Below, piece after piece: positions 60,474-64,000 of a stretch of 64,000 bases of DNA. The notes beneath the pieces were generated by a model that saw only the letters and a list, made by a program, of their open reading frames with translations, did not search any database and was not told the origin of the DNA. Every line of letters begins with the position of its first letter. Position 1 is the stretch's first letter. Position numbers and translations under genes: made by a program. Source of the stretch: Nannochloropsis salina CCMP1776 (taxonomy: Eukaryota > Sar > Eustigmatophyceae > Eustigmatales > Monodopsidaceae); contig SDOX01000010.1 of assembly GCA_004565275.1 (NCBI GenBank), positions 443,446-507,445 of the forward strand. Reading direction: 5' to 3'.

Positions 60474-63339
60474 CTCTTTTTCCCCTGGTTCCCCTCCCCT
60501 CCCTTCCCCCCTTCCCCTCCCCCGTCTCCCCACAGTACCAAGAGTACCTCTCTCTCCGCCACGCCTTCCGACAGCGGCCCGACCCCGCCAATTACACCAT
60601 TATGGTTCACCATATACCTGGCTCCATGCGCAGCAACACAGCCGTCAGCGCCTACTTCGACGCCCTCTTTCCAGGGTCCGTGCAGAAGGTGACCCTCATG
60701 CTGGAACTTCCGGAGCTGGAGGCCCTGATTCGAAAGCGCGACCGGGTCGCCCATCGCTTGGAGTGGGCCTTGGTCGTGCGAGGGGACCGGTCCAAACTCC
60801 GATGCGCCTGGACGAGGAAGCCCGCGAGCATCGACGTCTTGGTGGAGGAGCTGCGGGAGGTAAGGAGAGGGGGGGCACGGTGCGATCGAAGGGGAAGGAG
60901 CGCGACTTGGTATTGGTGGCTTGAATGGGCCAAGCCTCGTCAATCTCTCTTCCATATACTCTTCGGGGAATCTGTGAGCTGCGCCTAAGGTCCTTGCTTC
61001 CCCCCCCCCCCTTTTTTTGGGGGTTCCTGTCTCGCAGGAATTGCCGCGTTTGGAGTCCCAGGTGGCAGAATGGCAAGAAGAACTCATGGATTGGCACGTC
61101 CGGCACGAGCGCTTCTCCCGACGCGCGCCTTTGGAGGCTGGGTCGGGGAGGGGAGGGAGGACTTTGGAGGAGCTAGAGGGGGAGGAGGGCGTTGATTTGA
61201 GCTTGAGCGCCAGTACGACGATTAGCGGCGGGGAGGAGGAGGCGGGGCAGGGAGGGAGCAGCGGGTTGGACGAAGAGGACGGGGAAGAAGAGGAAGGGGC
61301 CCAGCAGGACCCAATGCGGGAGGCGCTCCTGAAGGAGTCAGCAGGAGGCAGGCGGGAAACGGGCGTGGCGCCGGGCCAACGGCGTGGCAAGGCCAGCCAC
61401 AGCGCAAGGCAGTCGGCGAGGCGTGGGGTAGGGGCGGGGCTGGACGAGGAGGACTACGTGCAAAGCGGGGAGGAAGGGGAGGGGAGGTCGGAGGAGGGGC
61501 GTCCGAGCGGACTGATCCCACCCTGGGTGCAGGGGTGGCACGGGCGTGCTCGGAGGGAGATGGGGCGAGGGCAGGCCGAGAGGGACAAGGCAGAGGCGCA
61601 GGAGGAGGGGCAGGCGAGGATTAGGCGCCCGAAAGCAAGGAGGGAGCGCTCCAAGGGGCTGCGGCTTCTGCGGGAGAAGACCTTTCGAATGATCACGGGG
61701 AACCCGGCGGGGGCCATCGCCTTTGTCAGCTTCCGCTCCTTGGCGGTGGCAAGCGTGGCAGGTCAATGCGTCACGTACCGGCATCCCTTGAAGATGATGA
61801 CCAAGCCCGCCCCTCAGCCTGCGGACATCATTTGGACCAACGCCTACATGCCCATGCGCCTTCTCCCCATCAAAACCGTGCTTGGCGTCGGGTCCTCCGT
61901 GGTCGTCACGCTCTTCTTCTCCGTCATCGTCGGCATCATCGCCTCCCTCACCAACGTGCAGACCCTCCACGACCATGTCCCCTTCATGCGAAATTTCCTA
62001 GAAAATTCCAAACTGGCGCAAGAGCTTCTCCCCTACCTGCCGGCCTTCCTCCTGGTCATGGTCGATTGCACCATTCCTCCCATCCTCTCCCTCTTGGCCC
62101 GCGTCGTTTTCCGCGAAGTCAGGACCGTCAGCGAGGCGCACGTGACTGTCTTCCGCCGCCTGTACCTCTTCCTCATGTACAACAACTTTCTCATCCTCTT
62201 TCTCTCCTCCTCCCTGAACACCTACTATGCCATCGTCGAGGACCCCCATCTGACCCTGGTCGAGCTCGGTATCTTTCTGCCCAACATTTCCTCTTTCTAC
62301 ATTGCCTATATCATGATTAAAGTCTTGTGCTCGCACCCTATGGAGCTTTCCAGGATGTCCTCCTTCTTCGTGGCGGGCATTCGCTGGTTCTTCACGGACG
62401 ACCTGACCGAGGCACAGAAGGCGGCTCGGATCCTGGGGTGCAACGCGCTGGAGCGGCCGGGAGGATTATATTACGGGTACGTGCGTTCGATGCCCTGGTC
62501 GAGTCCGGCACGGCTAAGAGGATTGTCTCCAGTTTGGCTCGCCACAGGTTCACACATGGCTTGGAAGCGTGATCTGCCGTGCCACGCCCTCTGACCGTCC
62601 GTCCCTTCCCTCTTCCCCCCCCGGCTCCATCAGACGAATCTACGCGGACAACCTCTTCGTCTTCACCATCACCATGACCTTCGCCTTGGTGGCGCCCTTG
62701 ATCCTCCCCTTCGCCCTCGCTTTTTTCGTCGGGGCCCTGGTCGTCTACAAGCGCGTCCTCCTCTTTGTGTACGAGCCTGAGTTCGAGAGCTGCGGGACCT
62801 TCTGGCCCAAGACCTACCGGCGGATGGTGGCAGCCCTCTACTTCATGCAGTGCGCCTTGCTCTGCATCCTGATAACCAACGAAGCTTTCGAGGAGGTCGC
62901 CTGGTTGGCCCCGCTCCCTCTCCTCACCCTGCTCGCCTCCCTCGTCATCACTCGCTCTTACAAGGAGGCTGCCGCGCACCTTCCTCTCTCGGTCGCGATG
63001 GAGATGGACGAGATGCACAAATCCTGGGGGGAGACGTACGGGTTTCTCAATCACTCGTACATCCAGCCAGCGCTTCAGCCCCTGAAGACCTCCCACGGCC
63101 TGGTCGGAGTTGGCTCGTGTCGACCTTACGAGCCTCCCACGACCGTCGCTCCCGCACCCTCTACGGCGCCTACGGTACCGGTGGTGCCCGCTGCTGCCGG
63201 TCCATCCCTGGTGATAGAGTCAGGAGCCACGCCTGCCGAAAAGCAGGAGCACGGCATCCCTGACGCGAATCCCCCTACTGCCATGAACGGGGCTGTTGCA
63301 GAGACGAAGGAAATCGCAGTGAGCGATGACGGCAATTAG
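59476..63339 (+). CDS. OSCA/CSC1/TMEM63-like mechanosensitive cation channel
   Basis: Join 59476..59566, 59772..60301, 60536..60859, 61038..62476, 62634..63339; 1,029 residues. OSCA/TMEM63 proteins are TMEM16-fold channels opened by membrane tension or osmotic stress that admit Ca2+ and other cations. Features: N-terminal helix (about 31-50), the motif WTVGDKDILRYYGLDALLFLR, helices near 110 and 190, the cytosolic RNA-recognition-like loop (YTIMVHHIPGSM), then the core helices with GAIAFVSFRSLAVASVAGQ, IIWTNAYMPM, SLLARVVFREVRTVSEAHV and YGRIYADNLFVFTITMTFALVAPLILPF. Exon ends were chosen so that these blocks read through; all introns are GT-AG. Between the coiled segment ELPRLESQVAEWQEEL and the core lies an unusual insert of about 180 residues, acidic then Arg/Gly-rich, which makes the protein longer than plant OSCA1 (about 770). 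Confidence 0.92.
60443..60473 (+). repeat. AT dinucleotide microsatellite in an OSCA intron
   Basis: About 15 AT units broken by a single G at 60463, inside intron 2 of the OSCA-like gene. A potential length marker between strains. Confidence 0.95.
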
Positions 63340-64000
63340 CAAGAAGAGGAATGCGCCACGGACGTACATAGGGAGTCAAGTAATGCATGTACATAAACGT
63401 ATGAAAATGATTCACTTGACCGCTTTACCGCTGGAGATGGATCTCGCTCGTAGTTTGCTCTGATTGCTTTGGCCTCCGAGTTCTTTCCCCGTCCTCTTGG
63501 CTTGGCAAGTCTTCCTAGACCATAACACTCGCATGCACCCCCCTAATATCATCTGTGACTGCCAACCCGCAGCGTAGTAAGCCTAAACTGTCGACACTCC
63601 CAACGCCCCCCATTCCCGGACTAATATTGGCTGTCCATGCCCCACGTCAGGTTAGGGTTACCATCTGCCTAATGTAGCGCTTAGCGCTACATCATCCAAT
63701 GTGGTCCTTGTCGTCGTTTGCGTCGTATCGCATGCTTTGCACGCGAAAACCTGGGAGGTCACGGGGCGTAGGAAAGTAGAGGGGAGGCTCTCGCCGGTGT
63801 GGCTTGAATGCTCTTCAGCGAAAGCCCTATATTCCATGTATACCAAGTATTCGTGGCGTTTCCCCGACTTCTCACGCGCACTTTACTCGGTTTAGGACCC
63901 TCGGCCTCTGTTCCAGCGCGGACGATCATTGCCCCTGCAGCTCCTCCATTGCACATGTACGAAGCGCGCGGCAAGGCCGGCCCGGGTTGGGGAGGCACGG
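63340..64000. other. 3' flank of the OSCA-like gene and window end
   Basis: No supported gene to the end of the window. Apart from the palindrome at 63672-63692 I see nothing distinctive. The end is GC-richer and may belong to the next gene. Confidence 0.5.
63672..63692. repeat. Near-perfect palindrome (10-base arms, one-base centre)
   Basis: ATGTAGCGCT is followed by one T and then its exact complement AGCGCTACAT. It lies about 330 bases after the OSCA stop codon. It may form a hairpin in RNA or DNA or be a dimeric protein-binding site. Confidence 0.85.

Noticed and set aside
1-64000. Transposons, retroelements, virus-like elements, CRISPR arrays
   Set aside because: No reverse transcriptase, integrase, transposase, capsid motif, long terminal repeat or regularly spaced repeat array was seen; the only long repeat is the ABCA domain duplication.

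Overview
The window is nuclear DNA of a eukaryotic microalga with a compact genome. Genes lie close together on both strands. Some are uninterrupted, and the rest carry a few short introns (about 80-235 nt) with GT-AG ends. Two predicted products carry leaders of the kind used by algae with secondary plastids: a hydrophobic signal peptide followed by a transit-like stretch with a Phe-rich junction. The protein set (CDPK/CaMK-like kinase, OSCA-type channel, Tubby, indoleamine 2,3-dioxygenase, plant-like CXIP4 zinc knuckle) and the base composition suggest a photosynthetic stramenopile. A eustigmatophyte such as Nannochloropsis/Microchloropsis fits best. This is inferred from reading the sequence, not from a database match.

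Layout: 1-9.1 kb holds the 3' end of one full-size ABCA transporter gene and then a second, nearly complete ABCA gene in the same orientation; their second nucleotide-binding domains are almost identical in DNA. 10.6-17.3 kb holds a head-to-head pair of ribosome-biogenesis genes, NOP9-like (-) and UTP25-like (+). 18.1-20.7 kb holds a five-exon CaMK-group kinase (-). 21.8-25.8 kb holds a divergent pair, an isoprenylcysteine-methylesterase-like alpha/beta hydrolase (-) and a DHHC palmitoyltransferase (+). 26.4-30.1 kb holds a divergent pair, indoleamine 2,3-dioxygenase (-) and a FolD-type methylene-THF dehydrogenase/cyclohydrolase (+). 30.7-36.3 kb holds a kinesin-8-like motor (-) divergent from an STI1/HOP co-chaperone (+), with a small tandem repeat between them. 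36.8-41.0 kb holds a Tubby-like protein (+) and two short-chain dehydrogenases (-), one close to bacterial 3-hydroxybutyrate dehydrogenase. 41.9-44.4 kb holds a CXIP4-like zinc-knuckle protein (-) divergent from a PSME3IP1/NIP30-domain protein (+). 44.8-52.5 kb is one uninterrupted UBR-box N-recognin ubiquitin ligase (-). 53.1-53.9 kb is an unrecognised plastid protein (-). 55.9-58.1 kb is a seven-exon PP2A B55 regulatory subunit (+). 59.5-63.3 kb is a five-exon OSCA/TMEM63-type channel (+).

I see no transposon, retroelement, virus-like element, CRISPR array, rRNA or tRNA. Most genes are housekeeping. The more unusual points are the near-identical ABCA domain repeat with unrelated tails, the divergent pairs that share a process (NOP9/UTP25; IDO/FolD; methylesterase/palmitoyltransferase), the novel plastid protein with an apparent three-part targeting leader, and the tandem repeat plus hairpin upstream of STI1. 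Exon boundaries were placed by hand from reading frame, splice-site consensus and family motifs. Each is stated so that it can be tested against transcripts.
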